A stretch of 64,000 nucleotides of DNA from Morella rubra (Eukaryota > Streptophyta > Magnoliopsida > Fagales > Myricaceae). Shown in pieces: positions 47,901-62,800 of the stretch. The position numbers were made by a program, and so were the translations under genes. Below the pieces are notes generated by a model, which made no database searches, was not told where the DNA came from, and saw only the letters and a list, made by a program, of their open reading frames with translations. The stretch is taken from positions 249,339 through 313,338 of the forward strand of contig RXIC02000460.1 in NCBI GenBank assembly GCA_003952965.2, written 5' to 3'. Position 1 is the stretch's first letter; each line of letters starts with the position of its first letter.

Positions 47901-50900
47901 CGATCACACCCAAGAAGAAGCAACACCTCCTACAATTCTTGAAATTACCTATAAAATAGATACCACAAATAATTGACCCATAGGAGATATAACAAATAAC
48001 ATAAAAAATGATACAATTCAAATATGAAAAGATTAATGGCTCTAACCAATTACACTCATACTACAACCTAATATAGACACAAAATAGAAACTAATGCATC
48101 TTTCCACACACAACCAAACCAACATCAAAAACACAAACAGAAAAAAAAGGAAAAAACAAAAGAAAAAGCCAAAACAGCTATACTTAAACGAAGCACCCCA
48201 AACAAAGACCAAAGAAGGCAACTAAACTAAGTTCCCAGGTAAAGACAATTAGAAAAAGAGACCCAGTAACCTAACCGCAAATTCAACAAATGTAAACTCG
48301 ACCCGCATTGGAACAACAAAGCCGCAAAAAAATATCAACATCCCAGAGCTAACCGTAATCCTGAGCATACAATAAAGTACACACAGCTTTAGACACGCAA
48401 AAAAAAGATAACAAGAAAAAAAATAATGACGTGAATGAGAAATAAAAAACACCCCCAAAGCAAAAAAAAAAATGTAGCGACACACCTGCGCGCGCCAAAA
48501 GAAAAAAACACGAACCAGCCAGAGACGTGCAACCAACAATTCTCAAAAGTAAGTTACAAATAAAAACAAAAACACATAGCATTCAACTTGTCTACGACCG
48601 CTAAAAGAATTCGATAACTACAAAACATACAAGAACGATTGAACCACAAAAAGAGTGGAAGCCTTACAAAATGCTTGATCAAAAAGAGTACATTAGAAAA
48701 TAGGCCACAAACAAAAAAAAAAGCGACGGAAGTCGTAGCCCGCCCACCAAAGCAACTCAAAACCCAGAACACAGGCAATGAAGGTTTGCATACTCAACAC
48801 ACCACAGCAAACACACGACATACAACAATTTCACTCCAACATGACAACCATACTTGTGAAGGATTGAACAAACGATCAGTAAAGTCATATAAAACCTTCC
48901 CAAGGCAACACACACCCACCACCAAAGCTAAACCCCGATCAGCCCCTCTCAAACTACCAGAGACAAGTATATGCAGCAAGTGCAAGAAAGGTTACTATGA
49001 TCACCACAACAGAAAGCAACGCCAGATCTAGGCCTAACAAAAGACTAAAGCGATACAAAAGCAGTCCCACACATCCCATCTGTAAATCACTTTTGCTCAA
49101 GCGAAAACAAACCACAGAAGACAACTATAAAGAACATCCTAGACACACAAGAGACCCCATTTCGTCCTGTGAACCCTCTGCTAAGCACAACGCCGGACAG
49201 CACCCAGAGGACAAGCACTAAGTTGCGCTTCTAATCCAATATGGACAGCACTCTCACGAAGCAAACCGAAACAGTACTAAAAACCACTAACCTAGCAACT
49301 CCGATATATCATTGTCAAAACCAAGCAACAACTTGCTCCACCAACTCAAAGACCACATAAATGAAAGCCCAAAGCTAATCATAAACCAGTTAACACATGA
49401 CCAAAAACAACCCAACACCCCAAAGTGCCAATCGATTCAAGAACAAAACAAAAACACGAAAAAACAACAGGATATCTTATCCTCCACCAAAACAACTATT
49501 TCTCACAATAACCCAAGCAAACACAAAAACAGAGGGAGAAAATGCAACAATAAAATAGCATTATTTAAACGACCTACCCAAAAAAATAAAACAAAAAAAA
49601 ACTTTGAAGAACAAAAGTACCATATCTTGATAAGAAAAAATGCATACAAAGAGCACAAAAGAAGAAAAAGATGAGAAAAGAAATGGCAAAACAAATGCAG
49701 AAATCTCGAGCAGAACTCAAAACACTAAACCACTTAAGACAGAGTAATTTCTGTTATAGCCTACCCACCATATGAACAATAAAACACGCTAATTTGAGAG
49801 AACTACGCGTATCAGTACACAACAACCCAAACACCCTAGCCTTACACAAGACATCAAATGGATTGAATCAAGCAATCACATCCTTAATTCCTACATTCCT
49901 TCTGATACCCCCCCAAGCAAGAAACAAAGATACACTGAGATCACAATATAACGCCAAATGCACTTTCATGACAAAATCACCGAGACTAACATTCAAGCAC
50001 ACTATCAGAACTCAGAAAGTTATCCGGTAAATTGAAAAGAGGGCCCAAAATAAACACCCCCCCTCCAACTAAACCTATACCCATGAGAAACAGAATATGC
50101 ACCCACAGCTACGAAGATTCATCCACAAACCCAGCACATACCCTTCCAACGTTAGCTATCATAGACTTTGACCAATCATCTAAAATGCAAGATCCAACAA
50201 ACACAGAAAACCATTCAATTAAGTGCTCTCATCTATTGCAAACCCCTATATAATTCCTTACACACTCTCCAAGTGCCATTACACACTCGACCGAACGCTA
50301 CAAAACCCCACAAAAAAAATACTCCCACAAAAAAAAAAAGCGAGGCAAAAACAAAAAATAAACGAAAAGCTCACACAATAGAAACACAAAGACAAATATA
50401 TATCCAAAAATAAACACCCTTAACACCCACAAAAACGAAACTCCAACCGAACATATATACAAATTTCGCTCTCAAAAGAGAAACATATCCCCGAGTGTCC
50501 CAATCTGTCAAACCAACAAGAAGAAACCCACAACCAAAAAGGTAGCTAGACAAAAACCCAAACACCAAACAGGCGCCTCTACCACCCAAACTAGAAAAAA
50601 AACACGCAGAGAAACACACGTCATACAATAATCAATAACTCCATGTCAACCAATATCGAAACAAACCAAAGCAAAATCGAGAAATGACATAACTACCACC
50701 AAACAGTTAAAATTCCCTACACATTGACATACCTTCATAGCAAAAAATTATGGTCAACACTGGAAAAGAAACCGATTCGCCAGCAGACATCCTGCAGAAC
50801 CCACCACAGAATGGAAGCCAAGACTCAACCACGCCGCTTTCACCACAGCACAAGCCCACACAAGCACAACGCACTAGCTTACCTTCACTATCCTTCATAC

Positions 50901-53900
50901 ACATCCTCAGTTTACGCCAACGAACAACTCACATCTAGACTGATTAATCCACTAGCACTCACCTCCCTTCTTACACATAACACTCCATACCACATACAAA
51001 TACATAACCAAACACCCAGCAATGCCTGAAGAAAATCACCTGACAAGAAAACCAATACCAACCAGCACACACCCCAAGGACTATGACCTTAACAAATCTC
51101 TGCACACAACAAGTTACTATCTGATGACGAGTACATCTAAGGACTCCCATATAATTTCTCATGCTAACAGATAAAAATAAAAGCAAATGGAAAAATTACA
51201 CAAAAAAACAACCCAAGAATATGCCACAACCCGACCCTAAATAAGCCGATTTACGCCACCCCACGAACACTCGTTCAGCTGAAAAAAACACAAAAACTCG
51301 CATAAAAAAATAACAAAGCACAACCCAACCAAAAAGAAGCAAACACCACCCAATGAGAGCTTAAGAGAGATCGTTTGCAAAGAAAGACTGGAATGCTCTT
51401 AGGAGCGTACCACCAATTCTTTGTTAAGCATCTGTTACAACAGATACAATATAATAAAACCAAACCGCAAATCCACACGTACACTCTGAAAACAGTCATC
51501 TTCATATTTCCAAACGACGCTGGCACATGCACCAAGCCACAGCACGACTTGATTAAATATCCCCAAAACTCAAAAATCCAATAGTACGCCCATCCAACCA
51601 AGCAAAACACACGACAGCAAACAAACAAACGCAACATAAAATATTTATTCATGGCTTATTGTTAAAGAGTCAATGTATAAAAGCCAGTGCAAGGTCTAAA
51701 CATGCACACCCACATAGACAGAACTACAACCCTTGAAATTCATATTCATAACTAGAAAATCAACCACCCAAAGAATGGAAAAACAAACAAAAAAACCAAA
51801 GAAACACGCACAAACACCCAACAAACACAATAAAACTAGTAATCAACCAGAACAGCCTAAAACACCCCTAAGTCATCCTTATCCGAAACAAACTTAAGTT
51901 CACCCATCTGCGACTATCTGTAGCTCTTACCCTCTCCCCACCTCCTCCTCTCTCAATCGCCCCTCCGCCACCTTCATTTTTTATAACAAAAGAGCAACAC
52001 GAAATAGTCAACCACATAAAATGGATAAATAACCAAAACATTAATACAAACACATAAAGCACTACTGAAAACAAAAAAAAATAAAAAGAAGAAGAAAAGA
52101 AAAGAAACATAAACCCTAAAATCAACACAATTACTACTGAGGATCACATTTGTGAACACCTAATGAAGACTCAAACTCATCCAAGATACATCCCCCGTGA
52201 CAAATACTCCAAATCATAATGGCACGCGCCACCCACCAGTCCCATCTTATTCCATACTTAAAGAGGAAGAGTCATGCTCTTGACATTTTAGCTCTATCTA
52301 TAGGATAACACCAAAGCAAAGTCCACACGCCACAACAAATCCCTCATTATCCAAGCACTCACAAAATAATTTCCCAAACAAGCTATTCTAGATAACCACT
52401 GAGAGCCTCAACTATACAAGAACCCATTCCAACCACCCCCTACTTGTTACTAAGCATAACAGCTCTATTTGAACATAGATACACTGCATGCAAAGAAAAC
52501 GAAGCTCGCTATAAACGTCAAGTCAAATACCTACTTTCAAGCATAGTGACATTTCCATTGATGCGAGCAAACAACCACACACAAAATCGAAAAACAAATC
52601 TTCGAGTCAAAGACAGACAAAGGAGGCACAATAGAACCAGAAAACAAGAACAACAAGAAAATGCACACAACCAAATACACATGTAACAAATCAATCCACT
52701 TAAACAAAACTTGGATCAACTATCAGTCCATCACTAGCTCTTCTAGCGTGAATGGACCTTCTCCATTTACAACCTCAACCACAATTATGTTAAACCAAAC
52801 AACCAGCCAACATCCGAAATAGGGCCAATCTTGACCTTTCACAATATTTTATAAAACACCAATAATCACACTTACCAATTCAAATCCACATAAGATTGCT
52901 CTGAGAAACATACCACAGACTGAAAATCGATAGGCACCCCAGAATAAATAATAAGCAAGAATTCCCGGATACAAAGCTATCCACAGAACCGGTCCTCCAT
53001 TCAAAAATACAGGCAATGAACTACGCGTCCAAGTAAAAATAATTCAGAGTCGCACACTTTATAGAAAGAACCAAAAACCGCTACCTAGTCTATCTTCCCA
53101 ATCTTAGAAACTCAAAAAACATTTCATAAAAAATCTGCCAGAAAATAACCGAGATAAATTTTGAAAAAAAAAAACACCAAAAACACACAGGTTAATAACA
53201 AAAATGCAGAACACCCTAACTAATCAGACAAAAAGAGCTAAACATCAGCATAACTACAGTAATTAACTAACAAGGCACAATACCCAAGGCGAACTAAATC
53301 TTTGCAATACAAATTTAGTCAAACAAACCCAGACCAAACAATCCTCACAGAAAATGAAGACTCTCGACACACACGCAACAACCCACAAAAAAAAACTCAA
53401 TCATTCCCTACACTATTCCAATCCAAATGGAAGTATCACCAAACCCAACACCTCTATAACCAGCAATTGAGACCGCACTCGCTACCATAATGCTATACAA
53501 ATCTACACATATCCATTCACTTCCTCATAAATTATACAAAAACAAACTACACAGCACACGCAAAAAACACAAAAACCAAAAAAATCTGGTGAACGCAAAA
53601 CTAAAACAACACCCCAACAAAAAACTAGAAATTAAACATTTCATAACACAACAAAAAACAACATACTGCACAGAGAAGGCCCCGCCTATAGCTCACTTGT
53701 AGATCGATCATCGCACCAACAGCAATACCGTAACCTTGCCAAACCGTTCCCACAACAGCTCCCATAATAATCACACACGCTAATCCACTCTGACATCCCT
53801 CAATTACCATCAGAAACTCACACACCACATCCGATCAAAGAAAAAACTCCCATGACAATTTAAATCCAATCGAAAAATTCGAGCAACTTCCACCAATAAC

Positions 53901-54275
53901 TACAATATCGTCCCGTACGGCAATCCGCCCCATAAAGCCCACAGCCACAAACACTACCCTCTATTCGCTTTGGGCTCCGCCAAGCAACAAGAATAACAAA
54001 AACACGGCGCACCGCACCCTCAACCCCACTATACCAGCAGCCACATCTCCCCATCACCTGTTATCACCTATACGCACAAACCGCGAACCAAAGTGAACCC
54101 CAATCACCAACACCATTAACAACATGATAAACCCCAAGAAGATCAGCCACAACCAACCCCCAAACCCGCACGATACAACACGGGCGTTATCTCGAACTAC
54201 AAAAGAAACTCGAACGCCCAGACACAGTGACCGAGACATCTCAGGCCACAGGAACTCGATTGCTTCAACCAAACA

Positions 54276-54395
54276 AAGCGATTCTTCTTTCTTGATTTGG
54301 GCCTTGCGAGAGGACTTCGACTGCTCGAGCTCGAAGGCCTTGAGTTTTCGGGCCGTGGCCTTGGACCGAGCCGCACCCCGCCAACCCGCGCGCAG
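54276..54395 (-). CDS. ASPM: Probable ASPM N-terminal exon fragment
   Basis: The minus strand encodes SKATARKLKAFELEQSKSS followed by RKAQIKKEESL in one frame. I recognise this as the conserved basic segment near the N-terminus of plant ASPM proteins, normally continuing as a leucine-rich stretch containing TVWLNFLF. After KKEESL the sequence departs from the family and a GT is present, consistent with an exon end near 54275. The upstream part (LRAGWRGAAR) is GC-rich and may belong to the same exon; the start codon is not identified. Orientation and order relative to the C-terminal exons at 40.7-44.9 kb are as expected for one gene. The family match is from memory and is short, hence moderate confidence. 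Confidence 0.55.
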
Positions 54396-57300
54396 AGAGA
54401 CGGCACAGAAAGCGAAGCAAAAAAGCATGCGCATGGCCACGGACAGAAAAAAGAAACGAACCAACGCAATGCAAAACGAGAAGGAGAGGACCTCACCACA
54501 GACACATTTGCTAATTGAAAGAACACCCCCACACAAAAGGAAATCTCAAACGAAAACTTGGGAGCACGGAAGAGCACCCACACCGCGAAGAAGTGGAAAC
54601 CAATCTCCAACGGGCTCTTAGGAAAAAGAGACAGTAAAGAATAATCTGCACAGGGGTTCCTTTGAAATATTCCCTGGATGTACTTTGAGCACGACTAGAG
54701 ACAACACGAAAGATTGGAAGGAAAACGCGTTGCTAAAAAGGAACGACCTGGCGGCTCCATCGCACTAAATCCTCTTCAAACCCCAGAAAACCAATCAGCC
54801 GAACAACCAACTCCTCAAAATAATCAAATAACCCTATAATATCAATATAAGGTTTTGCACAAAGACCAGACCTATATAAGTTTCACGCACGACAAAACTC
54901 AAATATTAAAACAGATAGAATACAACCAAAATTGGCGTTAGTCAAACCCGTAGGCACAACCCAATCCCCAATATAAAGACAGCTCATCATCACAAACGAT
55001 CCAAAAGTAGTTCAAACGAAATTGGTATAACGCGACCCCGATACTATGGTAACGTCAGCCAAGGAATAACAAAACGGAAACAGGAGACGGAAACTCAAAA
55101 GCGGACAGCGAATGACGGAGCAAAAAAACTGCTAAGATAAATTATAAAACGTCTTTAGAAAATCTCATGAATACACCGTGCGTAGAGAGGCCACGCACGG
55201 GCACAATCCAGAAAACCCCCACCCACAACCACGCGACGCTCAAAAGCGACGGAAATGTGCCCCAAATAAAAAACAAGTCACGTGCCGCTGGCATCTCTCT
55301 AATATTTGTTAAACCAAAAAACGAAGAATAACAAGACTGACCCAAAAACGACTAGAGATGTAGAACAAAACAATCTCTTAATGACCAAAGCCGCACTAAC
55401 CATTAATACAAATTACAAAGATCGGAGGCCAAATTGTGGCCTTCTATCGTTCCCATAATTCTCTATACCCAAAAAAATTCTACGGTTCTAATTCATCTAC
55501 TTTCCGTAGTATATCCAATCATTATTCCATAAAACATACATTCAATATTAAGCTCTAATTTTTTCTAAAAATAAAAAAAAAAATAATATCCCAGTTATCA
55601 ACAAGCAATGCAAATTTAGATTCAAATCTATCATTCACACCTAAATAATTCATCCTGATGTCACCACGTATAAATGACATAACAAACAACCACACTACAT
55701 AGTAAAACAAATACATCATACATGCATCAAGCACTCACTAATCTAACTCACCACATTAATGCCTCGCTCCAAACACACCCAAAATATAGACACATGCTCT
55801 ATCATCAGACATCTCCAAATATTAATAACAACATTAATCTCTCTTAACCTCAAATGGTAACCTCAAAAGAGTTTTTTTAGATATAAAATATCAAAACATA
55901 AATAAAACACATACAATTAAAAAAATAATAAATATTATAGAGAACGACTAAGCCATCCAAGATATCCTTCGAAAAAGAAAACAGTCTAATATATTATAAA
56001 CAAAATAGAACGCAAAACTAACCATAAGCAAAAACAAATAACATTATAAAAAATAATAAACACCTCACAAGGCTATCTCTACGCCGAATTTCCTAAAGAC
56101 TCTAAAAGCCAACATCTTCAGCATTCATTCTAATAACACACAACCAAAAACATTATACAACCCCACATTTATTCAAAACCCAAATTTTTGAAAGATAGAA
56201 AATATGATCAAAACCTAAAACAACTAATAATAAATACTCGGCACCAATATCCTTAGAGAATTAAATAATAGGACTATTTTCGGATTACATCAAATTAATA
56301 TGACAATTTTTTTCCACAGATCAATCTATAAATATATTAAGCTACCCTAGAGTCTGTACGAATCGGTAGTTACAAAACAATAAATATTCTAGAACAATAA
56401 GCTAAAATAGAAATATTTTAATAAAAAACAACAGACAAAAAGAAATGATTATAGAAAGGTACATACGGTGAAACAAACGACTAGTGAGACATAAAATAAC
56501 TCTTGGATCCTAAATACACTATAACTCTTTTTATTACACAACACGCAGTCAATTTAGAAAGTTCTATATCGCATAATGCAAAAACCACTACATAGATAAC
56601 TATGACCGATACTTTCTACCAACCCCGACTCAATTCCGCGTGTGCCTCCAAACTACAAAATAAGAAAATTTAAGATTGAGATTCACATAAGAACATTAGA
56701 TTAACGTCCATATGGATCAAATCAAACTTGAAAAAACACTTAGTAATACTATTAAAATACCATAATTTAACAAAAACAAAAACAACAATCACTACTCATA
56801 AGATAGCCTCAATAAATAAAAAACCAAAAAAAAAAGACAAGAAAAACATCATTCTACATTACTCAATGTTAACTTACTAATAATTTTTCATACCATCAAC
56901 AAACAACCTATTGATAAACACAAGATACAAATCTATTTAGAACACCAAAATGGCCAATACACACTCAACCACGATAAAAGCCTAAAATAAAATCATCACA
57001 ACAATATAGCATAGGAAAAAAATTATTAATGAATGTCCTCAAAAACTTTAAACACAAACACACATTATTAAACCAAATTTAAAAAACTTCAACTCAAACA
57101 TCATCTATCTACTATATAATAACTCTTTCTACATAATTAACTAATACCGCAAGCCGAAAACACAACAAACTCGAATAAAAAATATACCACGAAACATCTC
57201 ACCTCGTCGAGTACAACACCAAAACTCACTCAGAAAACCAGACCACAAAAACACAAAAAAAAAATCCAAACGGCAAAAAACACTCAAATACAACTTGCGA

Positions 57301-59589
57301 CAAACCACTACCCACCATACCCATAAAAACATGCACCACTCTTTTATGAAAAACATAATGTCCCATGAAACTTCCCTTTGCGCCAGCCCAAATACAAGTA
57401 AAAACGCAAAACCAACCTTATAACTCAAATCACCCAACCTGAACAATTTTAGCACTGCATTCGCACCCCTGACCCAAACCCAAACATATCCCCACCCTCA
57501 ATTAACTCCTTTCACGAAACCAACTCCAATGACTTGAGAAACAATTATAGGACCAGTGGACTCTACAGACCGGATGATGTATGGAACAGAGGATAGAAGA
57601 TATTACAACAAACGTGCAAAAGAAACGCGTAGACAAAATATCTCTATACGACGTAAACATAAAACATAAATTTTTTAGCGTGACATAGAAAGACGACGCA
57701 ACCAGAGCGTAATCATTATGCAAGACCACATCCTAAGAAACCAACAAACTCTGGCCCGCTAAACCTAAAACCACAAGCCAGTAAAAATCAAACCCACAAC
57801 TTTCACCTACAACGACGAGAAAGAAAATAATAACTACTAGCTACGCCTCAGCCGCCAAATTCTCTACAACTCTAGATTAATTCTTACAATTGAACTAATC
57901 ATTTCCCCACCTAGACCATACAATAATATTCAAAAAAGTATAAATTCAAAAAAAGAATATCCAGCACCAACACAATGTAATATAAATAACCAAAATAAAA
58001 ACTAGCTAAAAAGATCAATCCGTTAACAACTTTACTACCATAACCCCAAAAAATAATCAGGCATTAACCTCACAAACAAAATTACCAACATCTTCCCACA
58101 GATCTAACAACACCATTACAAAACCAAAAAAATAACAACTTACCCATAAACATATAAAAATTTCAATAAAAAAATAGCTCTTACTAAAAAAATCTAAAAT
58201 AATCTTTACTACAAAACTCCTCCGAGACACAAAACTTTAACCAATCATCGACAAAAACTACATTTTCAAAAATCAACATAAGAAGCATTAGGTACCTAAA
58301 ATATCGCTTAAACTCTTTAAACTTAAATACTCCATACATATTACACACCATATATAATTAAGCTATGATGATATGTATATACACCCAAAACTCAATACCA
58401 ACAAAACATGAGCGAGCAGCAAAAACCCAATCTCAAAAACAATATTGAGAAATATAGTATTTTGATTATAAAAAAACCATCTCAAATATCTCTCAAAATA
58501 ATACACCAAAAAAACATAAAACTAAAAATAACTACAAAAAAAACAACCTCATGCAACAACAAACTTCATACTCGCAATAATATCATTAATATCGCAAAAA
58601 AAAACAAGCATTGTTAAAAACTACTACACACTTTTTCGGATCCTCAAACTCAACACCTATAACGAAACATAATAAATATACATAGTCCTTGGGTATCTAA
58701 ATTATCTAAATTCGTTCATAACAAACTGCACTACAACGTTAAAATAATCCCAACAACACTTAAATCACCAACACAACATATAGCCAAACATTAACACCAA
58801 ATAAAGACAAAATAACACTCTACGACACCGGCCTCAACAAACAAAAACTATTAAAAATAGTCACCTAACCTTAACAACTCCCAGAATCAATTCACAATAT
58901 CCTGTCACAACACACATTACCAAAGCTATTAATATAATACAGACGCCACCATCAAATTTTATGATTAAAAATCTCTCCTCATCATAAATCATTAGACAGA
59001 AGGAAACCAACCCAATACCTACTAAATGTAATGCACACCAAATTAGTACCATATGCAGCCATAAATAAGAAAAGAGCAAGCTCACCAACAGCGATCTACC
59101 AATACAAATCTCCAAACTAATCGCCTCAGCCTGAGAAAAACACTCAAAAAACAAACATTCTCCTCTCGCCACCACACCCCCCCCAAAAAACAAAAAAAAA
59201 AAAAAAATACAAAAAACAGCCATCAAAAATCCAACCGCCCGCAGTGAATAAAACACCTACATAAATGATACCAATCTTGTTGAACTACCCACAGAGATAT
59301 CCTAGAACGCCAAAAATGAAAAATCAAATCATATACCTGTCTCAATAACTTTCCATAACGACTAAACAACGAATCGATAATGTGCAAAAAAATGCCCTAA
59401 GCAAACAACAACACACATACATCAAATTATAAGATACTTTCCACGTTACCAAATGCACCACACCAAGAGACACCACTCAATATAAACAAAGCCTCATAGG
59501 AAACACAATAATAAGAAAAGAGACGCATTAATAAATCGACCTCACACACGGTAACACGTGGTGCTCTAAGCCCACCAGGCAGTCCCACA

Positions 59590-59898
59590 ATGACGGGCCA
59601 CATACCGCGACCTATTATTTACTTTTTACTCCCGAACCCTTCCATCAGACCTACCACCTTTACCCCCAGGTTTAGGGGCACCAACCATACCTCTCCAGAC
59701 ATGCCTCGTCAGACCATGCCCACTACTGATGAGATTATGACCGAAAACATCCAAAAGACTATTGCCGAGTGCGTTCGCACTAAGAACCCCAAAAGACCCC
59801 GACCCGCTAGCTGCCATTCAGCCTCCACCTGTCAACATTTCGTCTGCATGAAAAAATGCTCACTTCAACTCAAATGTCCGCAAGGACACAAAAAATGA
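59590..59898 (+). other. Open frame of 102 codons in a less biased island, unrecognised
   Basis: Frame starting MTGHIPRPIIYFLLPNPSIR. The stretch 59590-59830 has more balanced base composition than its surroundings. No domain is recognised, and the threonine/proline/histidine-rich make-up is what an A/C-rich strand would give by chance. Listed only because of the change in composition. Confidence 0.15.
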
Positions 59899-62800
59899 CA
59901 AAAAAACCCCCTATAATTTACCCTAAATTGTCCGAAGCACAGGAGAAAACCAGCCCATTAAAACCAGCCATAAGCTGCCCCTGCATTCTAACACACACGA
60001 GATTCATAGACCACTCATTCTTTCGACTTCTCATCGCCCTCGCAAATCCTCTCTCATGTCTGCAAAAAACCAAACATCCCACGACAACCAGTACCTCCTA
60101 AGCCCCCCTAACAAAGCATATCTACGTTAACTTGCCAAAAAAAACCAAAAAAAAGGTAGTTCTGAAACATTTTAGTTGAAAAAGTCTGTAGAATTATAGG
60201 GAAAAATTGATCGTGAACCAAAAAAAAAGAAAGAACGCCTCAAAATTAGAAAATAGAAGAACTCACCCGCAAAACTTCGCAAGGAAAATAGAGAAAAACA
60301 TAAACTATATGCAAAGACAACGCCACTCAAGACCACCGCAGAATTACAAATCCCACCGACATACCCAAACCAAAGATCTCATCCAGCGGTCCATTAGTCA
60401 ACACCGATCGGGTTGCTCCATCGATGTAATCACAAAAACGAAAAACAAAAACAGAAAACGCCACACCAACACACAAAAACAAACAACAACACAAAAAACA
60501 AAAAAACAACCCCCCCTCTCTTCTCATTCCTATTAAAGAATTCCCAGAGAACTGCTAAGGAAAAAGTATCAATAAACATGTATAAGGATAACACCTATAC
60601 TACAAACAAACTAGTACTTGATCCCAACAAAAAACTATCTAGAATTATATTCGAAGGAATCAACAACAGAGTTCTTTTAGTTTGCCAGGCAGGGCCTCCA
60701 GCAAGACAACAAGCGCCCCGGTGATAGGAAAAACGCGTATATGGCTGGCTCTCGAAATATTCAACCCTGGCGTTCTCTCTTCTATTAAACTAACTGCGCC
60801 GTAATGTTTGGGTTCGTTTTCTGCGGTTGTTCGTCACATCTCTTACACTTATCCCAGTCAACCGTTCCCTCTGCAAAAGCTATAAATAACCCCGCCCAAA
60901 ACCACAGCCAACGTACCCGCAACCCATATCACTACCGCAACAGTCTCGCTCCCTTACCAAACATCGCCCTCCACCATTCATCCCACATTCCTTCGTTAGC
61001 ACCTGACAGATTGATATGCATAACAATGATTGATTTCTCAAATAAGCGAGTCTTGATACATGCAAAATATACTCGACGGACACATGTCTACCGTTTTTCC
61101 TCTCATCACCATTGTTAGCTGATCAGCGCTGCCGCTCTCGCCGGTTTCACGTGCTCTCTCCACGTTTCATCCATTCAATACATCAAACCCACCCCACCTC
61201 CACAACGTTCCACACGACAAGGAAACCTGCCCAAAAACCAAAAATCACCGGTAGCGTAAAAACCCCACATATACAACGGAGCCACTGCTCGCATATACGC
61301 ATCTACAATTTTAGCAACTTAAAAAACTCTATATGAGGTCAACATTCTTGCAGATAAATCATCAAACCTTAAAAACAAGATATGACTACATTGTAACCCA
61401 TCATAAATATATGTGCGTCAAAAACAAATAACTCGCCGTTCTGCGTAACTCCAATCACCAGCATTTCTCAAGACAACTGTCTAATCCCGGAAAAAATAGC
61501 TACAAATACCAAAACCAACATAGAAGTAATACATTTTTGATCTGCTTCGTACAAATGGGCATTTACCCAACACATTGACACCCAACACACAGTAATAAAT
61601 TTGCCAATGAAACCCATGAAAGTACACTCGTATATTGCTTGTTCATTCATAATGGTCACCAAATACAAGATTTATAACATCTTATCCTAGTTTCAATAGT
61701 ATTTGTTACGTGGATTCTGAACGGTTCTATCCAGAAACGCAGTTAATAATTAAGTTACTGTTTATTTGAAACTCTGTAGAGGGAATGAAGGCATATGCAC
61801 CCAAAAAATCCAGCAATATTCTTCTCGGTAAACATTCTCAATAACCCAAATTTCCTTAATACACTTGGTATATAACCTATAAACCACAACAACCCGGTAA
61901 AATCTGCGGCGGCACAGGAGAACCAAATATTTTTAAAATGCCAACTATTATGGTTTAAAAAATATGATTACCAACATTAATCTATTATGACATCAGATAC
62001 TGAGAAGCTCAAAACTTGGAACCGAGACCACTCAGAAATTAAGAGAGACCAGACCTACAAAAGCAAACACCACAAAACAGGATCGGGAAAAAGCCCCCTG
62101 ACTACTTCCTCCTCATATACAATAGCCTAATACTTTAAGGTGCCCACTGAGTTATATTAAACATGGTAATAATCACCATTCTTATTAGAGCAGGCCATAG
62201 ACACATAACCTTAACCTTGTACACGAGTCGGCTTAGCACAAACATTTAATAATTCAAAAACCTTAGCATTCAAGATTCGACCGTTCATAAACATCAATGC
62301 AGTTCCTCTCAACGTGTAATTCTGTTGAGACACCTGAAACACTTAAAACAATGTGATTTAAATAGCCCTTTGCTACTCTTTGAATTCATCCATTCCAAGC
62401 CCAGTCATTCAACCCCTTGCAACCCTTGTTCTAATTTACATACAAAAGACCTTATAGCCTTTTTTCTTCTACCAAACAAGTTTAGTCATTCAGTTCTTAG
62501 TGAAAACAAAAGCTACACACAGAGTCTACTCACAAAAATGACAGCCTACATCTTTCCATAACTTATACCTCATTATATAACAGGTCTGTCTAACCAAATG
62601 TCAACAATATGAGAGCAAGCAAAAAAGTAACAAAAACATATTCATCACACTAAATGACAATCTTCCTTGGGATAAGCCACCCTTCTGTAATATCAACTAT
62701 TCCAAGAGACGAAAACACCACCTCACACTACCCCACAGACATGGAACAAAAACCACACAACAACCGCAACCCTGATAGTACTCCTAAAGCTAGATATGCC

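Noticed and set aside
54197..54621. Other long overlapping frames on both strands around 54.2-54.6 kb
   Set aside because: They are shadows of the GC-rich ASPM N-terminal island. Only the frame containing KAFELEQSKSSRKAQIKKEE matches a known family.
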